DNA of 64,000 nt, from contig JANRLQ010000097.1 in assembly GCA_033762375.1 (NCBI GenBank), positions 62,001-126,000 on the forward strand, written 5' to 3'. Position 1 is the stretch's first letter. Each line of letters begins with the position of its first letter. The translations under genes were made by a program, and so were the position numbers. The stretch is from RDXT01 sp033762375. GTDB taxonomy: Bacteria > Bacteroidota > Bacteroidia > J057. Of the stretch, positions 33,201-42,506 are shown one piece after another. The notes under the pieces are model-generated. The model searched no databases. It was not told where the DNA came from and worked only from the letters and a program-made list of their open reading frames with translations.

Positions 33201-34498
33201 TCCGCTATCTGATCCTGCTCCACCTGTGCCTGCTGGTGCTTTACGGTCTGTACCGCTGGTGCCTGCACCGTCTGCCTTATTTCCGGCTCAACCGGCTGTA
33301 TCTCTTGCTGATACCGCTGCTGTGTGGGGTGCTCCCGCTGATCCGCCTGCCGCTGCCACCCGCCCTGAGCGCAGGGTTTGTCGTCCTCAGCCAGGACTAT
33401 TGGGAGCCTCTGCCGGATACGGGACAGATCGTTCCGGCTGAAAACAGTTCCTTCGATGTTGATCTTGCCGCTGGCCTGTTGTACGTATATGTAGCTGGTA
33501 TGCTGGTTCAGCTGATCCGGTCGGGCCGCTCTTGGCTCAAGGCCAGCCGTGCGCTCTGCCTGCCATCCGGCCGCCGGGGGCATATCCACCGCCGCCCCGA
33601 TCTTTCTTTCAGCTGCACTTTTTTCAGTCATATTTACCTCGGGAAGGATTATCTGGGCCTGGACCCCGGAGACCGGCACTTTCTGCTGCGGCATGAAGTA
33701 ACCCATGCCCGGAGCGGACATACCTGGGACCTGCTCTGGCTCACGTTTTTCCAGGTGCTGGCCTGGTGCAACCCCCTTTCCCGGCATCTGTTGCAGGCTA
33801 TCCGGGCCGTACACGAATTTCAGGCAGACCAAGCTGCGGCTCCTGCCCCCCGGGACTTTCCGGCATACGCACGGCTGTTGTTGAAACTCCGGCAAAACGC
33901 TCACACGCTGCCAGTAGCAGCTTTCCATTCACATCCTTTAACCGAACGAATGATCATGCTCAAACAAACTTTCACCTCCCGGCGCATGCGTCCCCTCGCG
34001 TACCTTCTTACCCTGCCCGTGCTGCTTATGTTGGTCATTATCATGGCCTTCCGCGCAACGGATGTCGTAGAGCAGGTACCCCTCGCAGCGACTATCAGCG
34101 CAGACAACCATTTTCCCGACCTTAAACCCGTGGCTGCCGACATCACCTCCGGATTTGGTATGCGTATGCACCCGGAGATTAAAGAAAAGCGCATGCACAA
34201 GGGCGTGGATTTTCAGGTGGCCTCTGGCACAGCGGTGAAAGCCGCAGGCAGTGGCACCGTCAGTGATATCCAGCACCATCCGCATACCTATGGCGAATTA
34301 CTGATCATTGACCACGGAAACGGCTACCTGAGCCGGTATGCCCACCTTTCGGAAATCAAATATAAGATCGGAGAAACGGTGCAGCAGGGAGAGGTCGTGG
34401 CACTTTCGGGAAATACAGGCATGTCTTCTGTGCCGCACCTCCATTTCGAAATCCTGTACCAGGGCAATTTTATTGATCCTGAAACCCTTCTGAAGTGA
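33197..34498 (+). CDS. M56 (BlaR1-like) sensor protease fused to an M23 peptidase domain
   Basis: 433 residues. The N-terminal half is membrane-embedded with an M56 zinc site: His166-Glu167-xx-His170 (HEVTH) and Glu207 in EFQAD. After another membrane segment (about 272-289) the periplasmic C-terminal half is a LytM/M23 domain with His334 and Asp338 (HKGVDF) and His414/His416 (HLHFE). In place of the penicillin-sensor of BlaR1, a cell-wall-hydrolase-like domain faces the periplasm. With the BlaI-type repressor it forms a two-gene signalling unit, perhaps sensing or editing peptidoglycan. The M23/M56 combination is known in Bacteroidota. Confidence 0.9.
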   Translation: MIRYLILLHLCLLVLYGLYRWCLHRLPYFRLNRLYLLLIPLLCGVLPLIRLPLPPALSAGFVVLSQDYWEPLPDTGQIVPAENSSFDVDLAAGLLYVYVAGMLVQLIRSGRSWLKASRALCLPSGRRGHIHRRPDLSFSCTFFSHIYLGKDYLGLDPGDRHFLLRHEVTHARSGHTWDLLWLTFFQVLAWCNPLSRHLLQAIRAVHEFQADQAAAPAPRDFPAYARLLLKLRQNAHTLPVAAFHSHPLTERMIMLKQTFTSRRMRPLAYLLTLPVLLMLVIIMAFRATDVVEQVPLAATISADNHFPDLKPVAADITSGFGMRMHPEIKEKRMHKGVDFQVASGTAVKAAGSGTVSDIQHHPHTYGELLIIDHGNGYLSRYAHLSEIKYKIGETVQQGEVVALSGNTGMSSVPHLHFEILYQGNFIDPETLLK

Positions 34499-34618
34499 TC
34501 GGGGGCGCATAGCCTGTCTGCCTGCGATGGCCTGGTTCGTACAAACCTGTAAAGATCACGATTGCGTAAGGTGGTCAGGACAGAGAAAACATGTATTTTG
34601 CCGGTCAGAAAAGATCCC

Positions 34619-35377
34619 ATGCTCACCAAACGTATCATTCCCTGCCTGGACATCAAAGACGGTCGCACGGTCAAAGGTGTGCAGTTTGTCAACCTCCGGG
34701 ACGCCGGAGATCCGGTGGCCCTGGCAGCAGCGTATGCTGCCCAGGGAGCCGACGAACTGACCTTTCTGGACATTACGGCGACAGTTGAGGCACGGGATAC
34801 CCTGGCGGACCTGGCCCGGCGGGTAGCCCGCGAGATCAACATTCCCTTCACCATCGGAGGGGGGATCAAAAGTATATCGGATGTGTACCGGCTGCTCCAC
34901 GCGGGCGCTGACAAAATCTCCGTCAACTCTGCCGCCGTCCGCCGCCCGGAGCTGGTGGATGAGCTGGCCCGCGAGTTTGGGTCACAGTGTGTGGTCGTAG
35001 CCATAGATACGGACCTGATCGCAGGACAGTGGCGGGTCTGTACCCACGGCGGGCGCACGCCTACTGACCGGTTGACACAGGACTGGGCGGCTGAGGTGAC
35101 TGCCCGCGGGGCAGGTGAGATATTGCTCACGTCTATGCAGGCCGACGGTGCCAAAAATGGATTTTCACTCGATATCACCGCCGCCGTCTCGACTGCGGTC
35201 TCCATCCCGGTCATTGCCTCAGGCGGGGCCGGGAGCCGGGAGCATTTTCGGGATGCGTTTGTCCTGGGACAGGCGGATGCCGCCCTGGCTGCGACCGTGT
35301 TTCATTTTGGGGAAATTCCCGTGCCGGACCTGAAACAATACCTCGCTGCGCAGGGCATTGAAGTAAGGCTTGCCTGA
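34619..35377 (+). CDS. hisF: Imidazole glycerol phosphate synthase, cyclase subunit HisF
   Basis: 252 residues, complete TIM barrel. MLTKRIIPCLDIKDGRTVKG carries the catalytic Asp11, and the second catalytic Asp is in VVAIDTDL; phosphate-binding loops FTIGGGI and VIASGGAGS are intact. With HisH it closes the imidazole ring of histidine and releases AICAR. No other his gene is nearby, so the pathway genes are scattered or elsewhere. The start at 34619 matches the family N terminus; an upstream in-frame start at 34562 adds a non-homologous extension. Confidence 0.95.
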   Translation: MLTKRIIPCLDIKDGRTVKGVQFVNLRDAGDPVALAAAYAAQGADELTFLDITATVEARDTLADLARRVAREINIPFTIGGGIKSISDVYRLLHAGADKISVNSAAVRRPELVDELAREFGSQCVVVAIDTDLIAGQWRVCTHGGRTPTDRLTQDWAAEVTARGAGEILLTSMQADGAKNGFSLDITAAVSTAVSIPVIASGGAGSREHFRDAFVLGQADAALAATVFHFGEIPVPDLKQYLAAQGIEVRLA

Positions 35378-35470
35378 AAATATTTTAATATTTTGATAAT
35401 CAGGATTTTATACTTGTTCAGGTAATATGCGTATATTCGGTCTTCAGGATAATTCTAAGCTGAAAAAACC

Positions 35471-35791
35471 ATGCGTATTTCTCCCGAACAGGCACTAAAC
35501 CGGTTGAATACAGCCGGAGGCGTTTTTCTGGAAGTGTTTCAGCACGGAACCCTTTCAGTCGAATTGTACAAACCCCGGGCAAAAGACTTGCAGCAGCCCC
35601 ACACGCGGGATGAAGTTTATGTGGTTATTGCCGGGCAGGGGATGTTTGTGATGGATGAGGTCCAATATGCGTATCGGGCAGGCGACATGATTTTTGTCCC
35701 GGCGGGTGCGGTACACCGGTTTGAGACCTTCAGTCCGGACTTTATGACCTGGGTATTTTTTTATGGCCCTGAAGGGGGCGAAAAACACTGA
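35471..35791 (+). CDS. Small cupin-domain protein
   Basis: 106-residue single cupin barrel. The metal-binding pattern is visible in HTRDEVYVVIAGQGMFVMD (His and Glu ligands) and in FVPAGAVHRFE (late His). Such proteins act as dioxygenase-like, isomerase or sugar-binding modules; the substrate cannot be inferred. The next gene begins ten bases after its stop. A weak promoter-like TATATTCG lies at 35432-35439. Confidence 0.85.
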   Translation: MRISPEQALNRLNTAGGVFLEVFQHGTLSVELYKPRAKDLQQPHTRDEVYVVIAGQGMFVMDEVQYAYRAGDMIFVPAGAVHRFETFSPDFMTWVFFYGPEGGEKH

Positions 35792-35801
35792 TTGTGATAA
35801 C

Positions 35802-36086
35802 ATGGCCGCCATACAACGATCTGACGACGGAAAAAAAGGCGTATTTTACCTGGAGGAAAACGGAAGCCGTATCGCCGAGATGACCTATGTCTGGGCTGGT
35901 GACACCCGGTTCATCATTGACCACACGGAGGTATTTCCTGGCAATGAAGGCCGGGGGCTGGGCAAACAACTGGTCGCCGCAGCTGTCGCCTATGCACGCG
36001 AGACCGGCAAACATATCCTGCCGCTTTGTCCGTTTGCCAAGGGGGTATTCCAGCGCACGCCTGCATTTGCCGATGTGCTAACCTAA
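35802..36086 (+). CDS. GNAT-family N-acetyltransferase, short YjdJ-like form
   Basis: 94 residues, typical of the short GNAT group (Acetyltransf_CG). The acetyl-CoA loop is in NEGRGLGKQLVAAAVAYARE and the family end KHILPLCPFAKGVFQRTP is present. Substrate unknown. Lies between the cupin and the recombinase gene with short gaps, probably one transcript. Confidence 0.85.
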   Translation: MAAIQRSDDGKKGVFYLEENGSRIAEMTYVWAGDTRFIIDHTEVFPGNEGRGLGKQLVAAAVAYARETGKHILPLCPFAKGVFQRTPAFADVLT

Positions 36087-36099
36087 CCGGGTGATATAC

Positions 36100-37026
36100 A
36101 TGCTGTTAACCCCGTTTTTACGTCACCTTCAGGTCGAAAAAGGTTATTCCCGCCATACCATCCAGGCATATCAGCGGGATCTCCGGGACCTGGATGCCTG
36201 GCTCCTGGCGGCAGGACATGTATCTGTATTTCAGCCTGAGGGGCTGGCCGCGATCCAGCACCGCCTCCTGCGCACCTGGATGGGGGCGTTGCTTCGCGCG
36301 GGCTTACAGCACCGGAGTGTGGCCCGTAAGGTGTCGGCGGTCAAGACCTACTTTCACTATTTGCAGGCTGATGGACAGGTGGAGACCAATCCGGCAGCCC
36401 GTCTGCGCCCACCGGCACCCGCCCGCAAGCTGCCCGTGGCACTCAAGGAAACCGAAACCCGCGACCTCCTCGACGGGCTTCAGTATCCGGCCGGGTTTGA
36501 GGGGATTCGCGACAAATGTATCCTTGAGGTTCTCTACGGCTGCGGCCTGCGCCGCGCGGAGTTACTCTCGCTCCGCCGTGCCGATCTGGACCTGTACGGA
36601 CAGACCCTCCGGGTCCTGGGCAAGGGCAACAAGGAGCGGCTGGTGCCATTTGGGCAGCATGTGCGTGAAGCCCTGACCTTGTACCTGGCGGCAGCGGCTG
36701 AGGCAGGATTTGTCCTTGAGCAGGTATTTGTGAATAACAATGGCAAACCCCTCTACGCGTCCTGGTTGTACCGGATGGTGCAGACGTATTTGTCACAAGT
36801 GACCTCTGTCCAGCAAAAAAGCCCTCACGTACTCAGGCATAGTTTTGCTACCCACCTGCTGGACCACGGGGCAGACCTGAATGCCATCAAAGAAATGCTC
36901 GGTCACAGCAGCCTGGCTGCCACCCAGGTGTATACCCACAACAGCATGTCACGGCTCAAGGCCATCCATGCCCAGGCACATCCCCGGGGGGCCCGCACCC
37001 CCACACCGGAAGACACAAACACCTGA
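36100..37026 (+). CDS. xerC: Tyrosine recombinase XerC-like
   Basis: 308 residues. N-terminal SAM-like core-binding domain (FLRHLQVEKGYSRHTIQAYQRDL) and C-terminal catalytic domain with the R-K-H-R-H-Y set: Arg in YGCGLRRAELLSL, Lys in GKGNKERLVPFG, His/Arg in HVLRHSFATHLL, His in LGHSSLAATQVYTH with the nucleophile Tyr. It would resolve chromosome dimers with XerD; XerD is also in this window (56625). A GTG at 36091 is an alternative start. Not flanked by att-like repeats, so probably not a phage integrase. Confidence 0.85.
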   Translation: MLLTPFLRHLQVEKGYSRHTIQAYQRDLRDLDAWLLAAGHVSVFQPEGLAAIQHRLLRTWMGALLRAGLQHRSVARKVSAVKTYFHYLQADGQVETNPAARLRPPAPARKLPVALKETETRDLLDGLQYPAGFEGIRDKCILEVLYGCGLRRAELLSLRRADLDLYGQTLRVLGKGNKERLVPFGQHVREALTLYLAAAAEAGFVLEQVFVNNNGKPLYASWLYRMVQTYLSQVTSVQQKSPHVLRHSFATHLLDHGADLNAIKEMLGHSSLAATQVYTHNSMSRLKAIHAQAHPRGARTPTPEDTNT

Positions 37027-37045
37027 CCTATTAGGGCCAGGTGTT
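37018..37045 (+). terminator. Hairpin at the end of xerC
   Basis: AACACCTG pairs with CAGGTGTT across the xerC stop codon. No T run; weak candidate for a transcript end. Confidence 0.3.
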
Positions 37046-37103
37046 GAGTGTATTCGCAATTTGCGAAATAAGAAAATGTATTTAAATCCTTGATAATGAA
37101 TGC

Positions 37104-38288
37104 TTACGAAACTACCGGCCACTTAAAGGTAGACGTAAGCCGGATGCGTTTGCCGGTAGCCTGAGACGCACGGGCCGCCTGGATCACATCCAGGACATGC
37201 AGCGCATGCTCGGCAGCGATCAGGGGTTCAGTGCCGGTAGCCAGTGCCTGACAGATGACGGAGGCACCTTCTTCCCAGACATAGGTGCCCGGATCCGGTA
37301 CATACCGGACCAGTTCAGGGGCTTCCAGGGTTGCCATTTCCACCCCAAACGGAGACCAGTCGTAACCGACCATGTGCATGCTGCCTCCACTGCCGTAGAT
37401 GGAGATGGTAGGGCGCTCCTGCCCGTCGCCGTCATGTCCGTGTGGATCAAAGTAATTAAACCCGCACTGCACATGTGACAGGATCCCCCGTCCATGGTCC
37501 ATGAGGACCATCGCGTTGTCTTCAGCTTCTACCTGGACAGTACCTTTCTGGTGGATGTTGCGGGTGGGGGTGACGATGCTGGTCATGGCCATGACCGACT
37601 GGGCAGGTCCCAGCAGACCTGTGAGCGTGGCCAGGTTATAGACCCCCAGATCAGGCAGGCTGCCACCGCCTTTTTCATAAAAAAACGAAGACCAGTCCGG
37701 CCCCAGGTGTCCATAGTGGGCATGGGCCGCTGCCACACGGCCGAGTTTGCCGGCATTGAGGGCTTGTGCCATAAACGCAAACTGCGGGCTGTTGACGACT
37801 GCCGGCGCGCCCCAGATACGCAGGCCCTTGTCCCGGGCCAGCTCCAGGAGTTTACGGCCTTCGGCATAGGTGTTGGCCATGGGTTTTTCACTCCAGACAT
37901 TCACACCCGCATGCAGGGCGATGGCATTCAGCCGTCCATGCTCCTGCATATCCGTGGTGTTGACGAGCAGGTCAAACTTAGGCCCGGCCAGCATCTGGTC
38001 TATATGCGGGTAGTGGTGGGGGATGCCAAACCGGGATGCCTGGTTGGCGGCCCGCTCCGGGATGATGTCGCAGGCACTTACCAGCTCCACATGAGGTGAT
38101 TTGGAGAGGTGGGGTAAATACATACCCGATACGCTGCCACAGCCAATGATACCTACCCGGATTTTTTTGGCAGGCTGGGCCTGAAATGGCCTGCCTTCCA
38201 GGATCATAGGGGCGACCATGACGGCAGCACCCAGGGCGCCGGCCCGGCTCAGAAAGGTCCGGCGGTTGAGCAGTTGTTCTTGACTCAT
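37104..38288 (-). CDS. Gfo/Idh/MocA-family oxidoreductase with Tat signal
   Basis: 394 residues. The N terminus NRRTFLSRAGALGAAVMVA is a twin-arginine signal, so the folded protein with its bound NAD(P) is exported. The Rossmann motif GIIGCGSVSG and the family block EKPMANT (with the catalytic Lys) follow, then the C-terminal alpha/beta domain. Many Bacteroidota exported members act on sugars or cyclitols outside the cytoplasm. No linked sugar-use gene shows the substrate. The start at 38288 is set by the signal peptide. Confidence 0.9.
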   Translation of the reverse strand: MSQEQLLNRRTFLSRAGALGAAVMVAPMILEGRPFQAQPAKKIRVGIIGCGSVSGMYLPHLSKSPHVELVSACDIIPERAANQASRFGIPHHYPHIDQMLAGPKFDLLVNTTDMQEHGRLNAIALHAGVNVWSEKPMANTYAEGRKLLELARDKGLRIWGAPAVVNSPQFAFMAQALNAGKLGRVAAAHAHYGHLGPDWSSFFYEKGGGSLPDLGVYNLATLTGLLGPAQSVMAMTSIVTPTRNIHQKGTVQVEAEDNAMVLMDHGRGILSHVQCGFNYFDPHGHDGDGQERPTISIYGSGGSMHMVGYDWSPFGVEMATLEAPELVRYVPDPGTYVWEEGASVICQALATGTEPLIAAEHALHVLDVIQAARASQATGKRIRLTSTFKWPVVS

Positions 38289-38408
38289 AAGGTTCAGTAG
38301 ATAGTAGAAAGCCTGATGCAAACTGATTCTAAGGTACAAAAAAACTTGCCTTTCTGCCAAATACGGCTTACAACAGATAGATTCGCTGCGGGTGCCTGCT
38401 GACAGGTA

Positions 38409-38440
38409 TTGTTTCCCAGTCCCGGATTAATTTACCTTTG
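38409..38440 (+). promoter_or_regulatory. Promoter of the glycosyltransferase-like gene, nearly leaderless
   Basis: TTG 38409-38411, 21 bases, TACCTTTG 38433-38440: exact match to the Bacteroidota promoter. The ATG is at 38449, only eight bases after the -7 element, so transcription would start at or just before the start codon. Confidence 0.65.
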
Positions 38441-38448
38441 TGGGGTAT

Positions 38449-39693
38449 ATGACCATCTTTCGGAATATCTCATATCTGCAAAAACAGCGGTTTGCGCCAA
38501 GGCAGATCCTGGTACCGCCATACCCTGGCCTGGGATTGGTCGTGGTCATTCCCTGCCACCGGGAGCCGGACCTGCTTATGACCCTGACGCAGATAGAGCA
38601 GGCTGACCCGCCTGCCTGTCCGGTCGAGGTGATCGTGGTAGTCAATGCGGGTGCGTCTGCCTCACCTGCGGTACAGGCGCAGAATGCCGCTACCGTAGCA
38701 GCCCTGAAGGACTGGACAGAGACCCCCAGGCGGTACCGGTATTTTGTCCTGCATTTTCCGGCATTGCCGGATGCACATGCCGGGATCGGGCTGGCCCGTA
38801 AGATTGGCATGGATGAGGCCGTTGACCGCCTGGAGCAGGCCGGCAACCCGCAGGGGATCATCACCTGCCTGCATGCGGATGCAAGCCCGGATACGGGGTA
38901 TCTGCGGGAGCTGGTGGCACACTTTCAGGCACACCCGCGGACAGAAGCTGCCTGTGTGGCACTCGCATATGAAACATCGGCTTCGCCGGACCAGACGGAA
39001 GGTATTGTCTGGCATGAACTGGGTATGCGGTACCATATCCAGGCCCTGCGGCGGGCAGGACACCCCCAGGCCTGGTATCCCGCAGGCACGGCGATGGCCG
39101 TACGGGCAGACGCATATCAGCTCCGGGGCGGGATGAACCGGCGCAAAACAGCCAGTGATTTTCATTTTCTCCATAAGTTTACGGCAGAGGGCACCTTCAA
39201 GCCCTGTCACCGCACCACGGTACGTGTGTCAGCCCGTCCTTCGGACCGGATTCCGTTTGGGGCAGGCAAGGCAGTCGCGGACTGGCTGCAGGGGGACCAG
39301 GCGGTGCGGTTTGTGCCGCCGCTGGCAGTATATGAAGCGCTGGGGGCGTTTTTGGCATCCGGACCGGCGCTGTTTGAGGGGAGGCAGGTGGACTGGCCTC
39401 CGGTTATGGCTTCCTTTCTGACAGCGCAGGCATTTGACCAGGCCCTGCCTGACATGCGCCGGTACGGGGTGAAACCCGCTTCGTTCCAAAAACGACTGCT
39501 GGCCTGGATGGACGCCCTCCGGGTGGTGCAGTATATTCATGCCGCTGCAGCCTATTTTCCGGAAGCGGACCTCGACCGGGCTGCCCGGGACCTGCTGCTG
39601 CGTGCGGGGCGCCTGACACCAGACGCTGCGGCTCACCTCCATCCTGCGGAACTGCTCAATCTGTACCGAAACTGGTATCAGGAAAGTGATTGA
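38449..39693 (+). CDS. Glycosyltransferase family 2-like protein
   Basis: 414 residues. The first 220 residues resemble the GT-A fold: LGLVVVIPCHREPDLLMTLTQI (nucleotide-sugar site), VEVIVVVNAGAS, IITCLHADASPD (Asp-x-Asp-like metal site) and WYPAGTAMAVRADAYQLRGG. The C-terminal part (250-414) is helical and not recognised. The acceptor is unknown. Cytoplasmic or membrane-associated; no transmembrane segment stands out. Confidence 0.7.
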   Translation: MTIFRNISYLQKQRFAPRQILVPPYPGLGLVVVIPCHREPDLLMTLTQIEQADPPACPVEVIVVVNAGASASPAVQAQNAATVAALKDWTETPRRYRYFVLHFPALPDAHAGIGLARKIGMDEAVDRLEQAGNPQGIITCLHADASPDTGYLRELVAHFQAHPRTEAACVALAYETSASPDQTEGIVWHELGMRYHIQALRRAGHPQAWYPAGTAMAVRADAYQLRGGMNRRKTASDFHFLHKFTAEGTFKPCHRTTVRVSARPSDRIPFGAGKAVADWLQGDQAVRFVPPLAVYEALGAFLASGPALFEGRQVDWPPVMASFLTAQAFDQALPDMRRYGVKPASFQKRLLAWMDALRVVQYIHAAAAYFPEADLDRAARDLLLRAGRLTPDAAAHLHPAELLNLYRNWYQESD

Positions 39694-39716
39694 CGGTCAG
39701 GATTTTTGTATGTTTG
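39690..39716 (+). promoter_or_regulatory. Promoter of the S9 peptidase gene
   Basis: TATGTTTG at 39709-39716 matches TAnnTTTG; TTG at 39690-39692 is a -33 candidate at 16 bases, overlapping the stop codon of the preceding gene. Confidence 0.5.
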
Positions 39717-39749
39717 AGTTCTATGGTTACGATGTATTAATATTTTCGG

Positions 39750-42488
39750 ATGAAAACTGTATACCTGGCGTTTTTTTACCTGTTGGTTGCAGGGGCGGTA
39801 TGTCTGCCACATAAACTGGCCGCTCAGGCTGATGAGGATTCTACCCGCTGGACCGTAGATGACCTGATCCGGCAGGAGGCTGTGGCTGGATTTGTATTTG
39901 CCCGCGACGGAAAATCGGCTGTCTGGCTCCGCAATATCCCCTCGGAGGAACAGGATGGATTTATCTCAAAAATATGGCTTACCCGGTTTGATGCCCCAAA
40001 AGGAGAAAACCGGCATGTACAGCTTACCCGTGGTGAATCCGATGAGTCAGACGTGCTCATGTCCCCTGACGGAGAAACTGTCTATTTCCTCTCAGACCGG
40101 GAAGACGGGGACAAACTCTGGGCGCTCAGCCTGATGGGCGGCGAACCCTACGTGGTAGATTCTTTTCCCAATGGAATAGGCAACCTGAGCTGGCTGGGTG
40201 ACAGCGCGATTATATTTGAGGCAGAGGAAGGCAAAACCTGGTATGAGCAGCAACTGGAAGAAGCTAAGGATGAAACCGTAGTGGTCGAGGACTCCGTACA
40301 CTGGAAACCCACCCGCCTGTTTGCCTATCACCTGGAGGAGGGTACGGTGCGCCGCCTCACCAACAACCGCCACCCAATCGAGGAGTATGCGGTATCGCCG
40401 GATGGCCGCTGGATCGTCAGCAGCCATACCCCCTCGCCACACTATGGGGTAGATGGCAAACCCACCCTGATCTGTTATCTGTGGGATGTGCGCACAGGGG
40501 CACGGGTGCAGTTATTTGAAACAGGTTTTCAGACGCCGGGCAGTTTCCAGTTTGCCCCCGACAATACCGGGTTTTATTTTATCGCCGTCCGCTCTTCTGA
40601 TCCTGAGTGGGGCGGGAGCGGGGTGAATATCCTCTATTTTTATGACCTGGCTACCCGCCGCGCGGTGGAGGTGCCGCTTGGGCATCCTAATGGCACGGAT
40701 GGGCAGTTTCAGGTCACCGGCAATACCCTGCTGATCTCTTTGTATCAGGGGCCGGTGTACACGATGGGGGCGTATCAAAAAAAGGGGCTTACCTGGACGC
40801 GTAAGACCTTTATATCACCTTATCCGGGTCATACGGTCTCCCTGGTGGCAGCGACAGACTCTCAGCATGTGTTGTTTATCCGCACAGGAGCTTCCTTTCT
40901 GATCCAGTATCGGGTAGGTACCCTGCGCCGGGCTGCAAGCGAGGTAGTCCTTGACTCCGGTCGGGTACTGATGCCATTAAATACTCACCTGGCCTCCAAG
41001 CCGCTGGCCAAGTCCGAGATTATCTACTGGGTGGGGGCGCTGAAGGACACGATTAATGGGATTTTGTACTACCCGGAGGGGTATGTGGCAGGGCGGGCAT
41101 ATCCGTTGATTGTGGCGCCACATGGTGGACCACATGCCAATGACCGGGACGAGTGGCAGGACTCCTGGGCCTATTATCCCAATATTATTTCGCAGCGGGG
41201 GGCCTTTTTGCTCATGCCCAATTATCATGGTTCCTCCGGACAAGGACAGGCATTCTCCGAGTCCATTAAAAAACACTACTACGAATACGAAGTCCCCGAC
41301 ATCATCGCCGGGATCAACCACCTGATCGGGAAGGGTATGGTACACCCGGACTCGCTGGGGGCCATGGGCTGGTCAAACGGGGCTATCCTGACGACCAAAC
41401 TGATCCTAGAGTATCCGGATATGTTTAAAGTGGCGGCACCCGGAGCAGGAGATGTCAACTGGACCTCCGATTACGGCACCTGCGAGTTTGGGGTCACCTT
41501 TGACCAGAGTTATATAGGTGGGGCTCCCTGGGATGATACCCGCAAAAAAACATACAACGAAACCTACATCCTGAAGTCACCCCTGTTTGAGGTCGAAAAA
41601 ATCAAAACACCCACCATCCTGTTTCACGGCAGCGATGACCGGGCTGTGCCACGGGACCAAAGCTGGGAGTTTTACCGGGGGCTTCAGCAGGTCGGCAAGG
41701 CACCCGTGCGGTTTATCTGGTTTCCCGGTCAGCAACACGGGCTGCGGAAACTTTCGTATCAAAAACGCAAGGTGACCGAAGAACTCCGCTGGTTGGATAC
41801 GTATTTGTTTGGGACTTATAAGCTTGAAAATGAGTCCTTTAATGAAAAAAGTCCCCTCAAGTCCCTGCTGGACCTGGAGGAGCACCGCCTCTCCAATGGC
41901 TGGTATGGATATATGGAAAACAAAACCCTGCTGCCGGCGGTGGCCGTGGTCCAAACCGACTCGATCGCCCTGGGTGTATTTGAGGTGACCCATGCCCAGT
42001 ATGCGCAGCACAAACCCGACCATCAGTACCTCCCGGTTCAGGCCAATCTCCCTGTTACAGGGTTGTCCTATCAGGCTGTGCAGGCGTACGTGCGCTGGCT
42101 GCGGGAGCAGACGGGCAAGCCCTACCGCCTCCCCAATGCTGCTGAGGGCAAGGCGCTGCATGCGTTGGCCCTGGACTGCGCTGCTGACGAAAACACCCTG
42201 ACCTACTGGGCCGGGTACGAGATCACGGTGGATGAAGTCCCAATGTTGCAGGAAAAATTAAAAACGGTTACGAGTACCCTGCTTCAGCCCGTGGGGACCT
42301 ATGCACCGGTGACAGTAGGACAAGCCAGGATTTACGACCTCGGGGGTAATGCCGCAGAATATTGCGACCAAAATGGCCAGCCGGGGCGATACGGATACAG
42401 TGCCTGGGAGCTTGCCGATCCGGCAGCCCCACGTCCGCCGGCTGATTTTTTACATACCGGATTTCGGGTGGTGCTTGACCTGAAATAA
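39750..42488 (+). CDS. S9 family prolyl oligopeptidase fused to an FGE-sulfatase-like domain
   Basis: 912 residues. Signal peptide (residues 1-25), a beta-propeller (about 40-420; repeated SPDGxxV and FAPDNTGFYF segments), then the alpha/beta-hydrolase with Ser542 in GWSNG, Asp630 in GSDDRAVP and His663 in GQQHG: a secreted acylaminoacyl/dipeptidyl peptidase. From about residue 735 a second domain follows, with LGVFEVTHAQYAQH, GLSYQAVQAYVRWL, YRLPNAAEGKAL, DLGGNAAEYC and GFRVVLD, the skeleton of the formylglycine-generating enzyme/C-lectin-like fold. It is short (about 175 residues) and lacks a convincing catalytic Cys pair, so it probably binds and does not modify sulfatases. Confidence 0.88.
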   Translation: MKTVYLAFFYLLVAGAVCLPHKLAAQADEDSTRWTVDDLIRQEAVAGFVFARDGKSAVWLRNIPSEEQDGFISKIWLTRFDAPKGENRHVQLTRGESDESDVLMSPDGETVYFLSDREDGDKLWALSLMGGEPYVVDSFPNGIGNLSWLGDSAIIFEAEEGKTWYEQQLEEAKDETVVVEDSVHWKPTRLFAYHLEEGTVRRLTNNRHPIEEYAVSPDGRWIVSSHTPSPHYGVDGKPTLICYLWDVRTGARVQLFETGFQTPGSFQFAPDNTGFYFIAVRSSDPEWGGSGVNILYFYDLATRRAVEVPLGHPNGTDGQFQVTGNTLLISLYQGPVYTMGAYQKKGLTWTRKTFISPYPGHTVSLVAATDSQHVLFIRTGASFLIQYRVGTLRRAASEVVLDSGRVLMPLNTHLASKPLAKSEIIYWVGALKDTINGILYYPEGYVAGRAYPLIVAPHGGPHANDRDEWQDSWAYYPNIISQRGAFLLMPNYHGSSGQGQAFSESIKKHYYEYEVPDIIAGINHLIGKGMVHPDSLGAMGWSNGAILTTKLILEYPDMFKVAAPGAGDVNWTSDYGTCEFGVTFDQSYIGGAPWDDTRKKTYNETYILKSPLFEVEKIKTPTILFHGSDDRAVPRDQSWEFYRGLQQVGKAPVRFIWFPGQQHGLRKLSYQKRKVTEELRWLDTYLFGTYKLENESFNEKSPLKSLLDLEEHRLSNGWYGYMENKTLLPAVAVVQTDSIALGVFEVTHAQYAQHKPDHQYLPVQANLPVTGLSYQAVQAYVRWLREQTGKPYRLPNAAEGKALHALALDCAADENTLTYWAGYEITVDEVPMLQEKLKTVTSTLLQPVGTYAPVTVGQARIYDLGGNAAEYCDQNGQPGRYGYSAWELADPAAPRPPADFLHTGFRVVLDLK

Positions 42489-42506
42489 TCAACCCCCCAT
42501 AAACGT

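Noticed and set aside
36100..37026. Phage or island integrase
   Set aside because: The protein is of XerC type and length; no tRNA, att repeat or phage gene is adjacent.
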